A DNA stretch of 42,063 bases from positions 1-42,063 of the forward strand of contig JASGLT010000017.1 in the NCBI GenBank assembly GCA_030156945.1, written 5' to 3'. The notes below the pieces were generated by a model, which was given only the letters and a program-made list of their open reading frames with translations, did no database searches and was not told the DNA's origin. Position numbers and translations under genes: made by a program. This DNA comes from Thermococcaceae archaeon (GTDB lineage: Archaea > Methanobacteriota_B > Thermococci > Thermococcales > Thermococcaceae). Of this stretch, positions 41,209-42,063 are shown piece after piece (the stretch's first letter is position 1; each line of letters begins with the position of its first letter).

Positions 41209-41779
41209 AGTACATCTTCGCCATTTCTCTGTACTCGTGGTTGTGCTTTCCGAGTGCGGAGTTTATCAGCTCCCTCTCCTTCTCTTCCTCCGCAAGGTAG
41301 CCCAGGAGAAGGCCTTCGTCAACGGTTAGTTCCCTCACGAAAGAAGCCCTTTCGAGGTATTCCGCCCTGCGCCCGCTTTCCCGGATCAGTTCCCTCAGTT
41401 TATTGAGGTACGGTTCAACTTTCTCCTTCCTCCTCTGAAACTCGAGCCAGTCTATTGAGAGCCTCCCGAAGGGCGAAATAAAAAGTCCGGGACTGTCAAA
41501 ATAGGGCTTCAATATCTCCCCGAGCTTTGAGGACAGGAGCTTCTTCTTGAAGGCCTCAAGCCTCTCGTAGTCCCCTGACAGTCTCTTCTTGTCAACAATT
41601 TCGAGAGAATCGAAGAGGGCAATCCCGACAAGATAGCAGAGTGCTCCGAAGGGGACTTCCGGAATGGTTATTGAATCCTTAGAAACCCTCACGGCATCTC
41701 CCGCTTTCCGCTCCTTCCCTTCGAGGAGCATGCCGAGGGGGTAGCTTATGCTCTTCACGCAGAACTCAAGCTCGTCCAT
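41189..41779 (-). CDS. Protein of unknown function, helical
   Basis: 196 residues. The first 60 residues are mixed and moderately hydrophobic (PEVPFGALCYLVGIALFDSLEIV); the rest is charged helix (YERLEAFKKKLLSSKLGEIL, FQRRKEKVEPYLNKLRELI). No catalytic motif is visible. The ATG follows GGTGGAAG. An 8-bp inverted repeat (41788-41812) lies in its leader. It is divergent from rtcA. Confidence 0.65.
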   Translation of the reverse strand: MDELEFCVKSISYPLGMLLEGKERKAGDAVRVSKDSITIPEVPFGALCYLVGIALFDSLEIVDKKRLSGDYERLEAFKKKLLSSKLGEILKPYFDSPGLFISPFGRLSIDWLEFQRRKEKVEPYLNKLRELIRESGRRAEYLERASFVRELTVDEGLLLGYLAEEEKERELINSALGKHNHEYREMAKMYFKALRG

Positions 41780-41787
41780 TCTTCCAC

Positions 41788-41812
41788 CAGTGAAAGGTCG
41801 GACTTTTCACTG
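41788..41812. promoter_or_regulatory. 8-bp inverted repeat between divergent genes
   Basis: CAGTGAAA (41788-41795) and TTTCACTG (41805-41812) are perfect arms around a 9-nt spacer. The dyad lies just before the minus-strand start codon at 41779, around its expected initiation point. An AT-rich GGTTTTTAGG near 41828-41837 could serve as TATA for both strands. It is a candidate operator for one or both genes. Confidence 0.4.
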
Positions 41813-41813
41813 A

Positions 41814-42063
<250 letters not shown>

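Overview
The window looks like a piece of a hyperthermophilic euryarchaeal chromosome of the order Thermococcales, most likely Thermococcus. The reasons are the archaeal information-processing genes (MCM with GINS, aIF2-beta, exosome, proteasome alpha, SBDS), TATA boxes of the TTTATA/TTTTAAA type about 26 nt before starts, Shine-Dalgarno sites built on GGAGGTGAT, very dense gene packing, and the peptide/amino-acid fermentation enzymes (indolepyruvate:ferredoxin oxidoreductase, sodium-pump decarboxylase). The window holds about 46 genes. No stretch over 300 bases lacks a gene, and I saw no rRNA, tRNA, CRISPR array or insertion sequence.

Layout. 1-184 is a promoter region. 185-4153 encodes a 1322-residue secreted multidomain glycosidase (GH5, GH12, GH12, two CBM2-like modules), followed by a GT-C type membrane glycosyltransferase. 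5603-7892 is a minus-strand set: HAD phosphatase, TOPRIM-like protein and DUF2391-like membrane protein. A well-formed C/D box sRNA candidate overlaps the start of the last one. 7993-10215 is a zinc-finger/OB/DHH nuclease. 10281-17938 holds small unknown genes, L-asparaginase, a PadR regulator with an MFS exporter, a thioesterase, nicotinamidase and an AI-2E family permease. 17985-18638 is a VapBC toxin-antitoxin pair whose toxin gene is broken by a frameshift. 18635-20557 is iorA without an adjacent iorB. 20631-22317 holds small genes including MazG-like and HIT proteins.

22384-26205 is the proteasome/exosome superoperon (psmA, SBDS, rrp4, rrp41, rrp42), followed by sepF, a ZPR1-like gene and a DUF365-like gene. 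28016-30272 holds a small membrane protein, homoserine dehydrogenase and a four-CBS protein. 30357-33998 is a complete Na+-translocating decarboxylase operon (carboxyltransferase, OadG-like subunit, biotin carrier, membrane beta subunit), which would couple decarboxylation of a CoA ester to sodium export. 34111-39740 is a replication cluster of GINS, MCM and aIF2-beta. The MCM gene is more than doubled in length by two inteins. The window ends with a YfcE-type phosphodiesterase, two unknown genes and the start of RNA 3'-terminal phosphate cyclase.

The items most worth a second look are the multidomain cellulase, the C/D box sRNA candidate, the two MCM inteins (one with a large insert lacking LAGLIDADG motifs), the split VapC, the palindromic insertion inside the thioesterase gene, and the mutually exclusive hairpins at the end of the aIF2-beta gene. 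I did not see a clear new multi-gene defence system. The nearest unexplained unit is the TOPRIM-like/DUF2391 pair.
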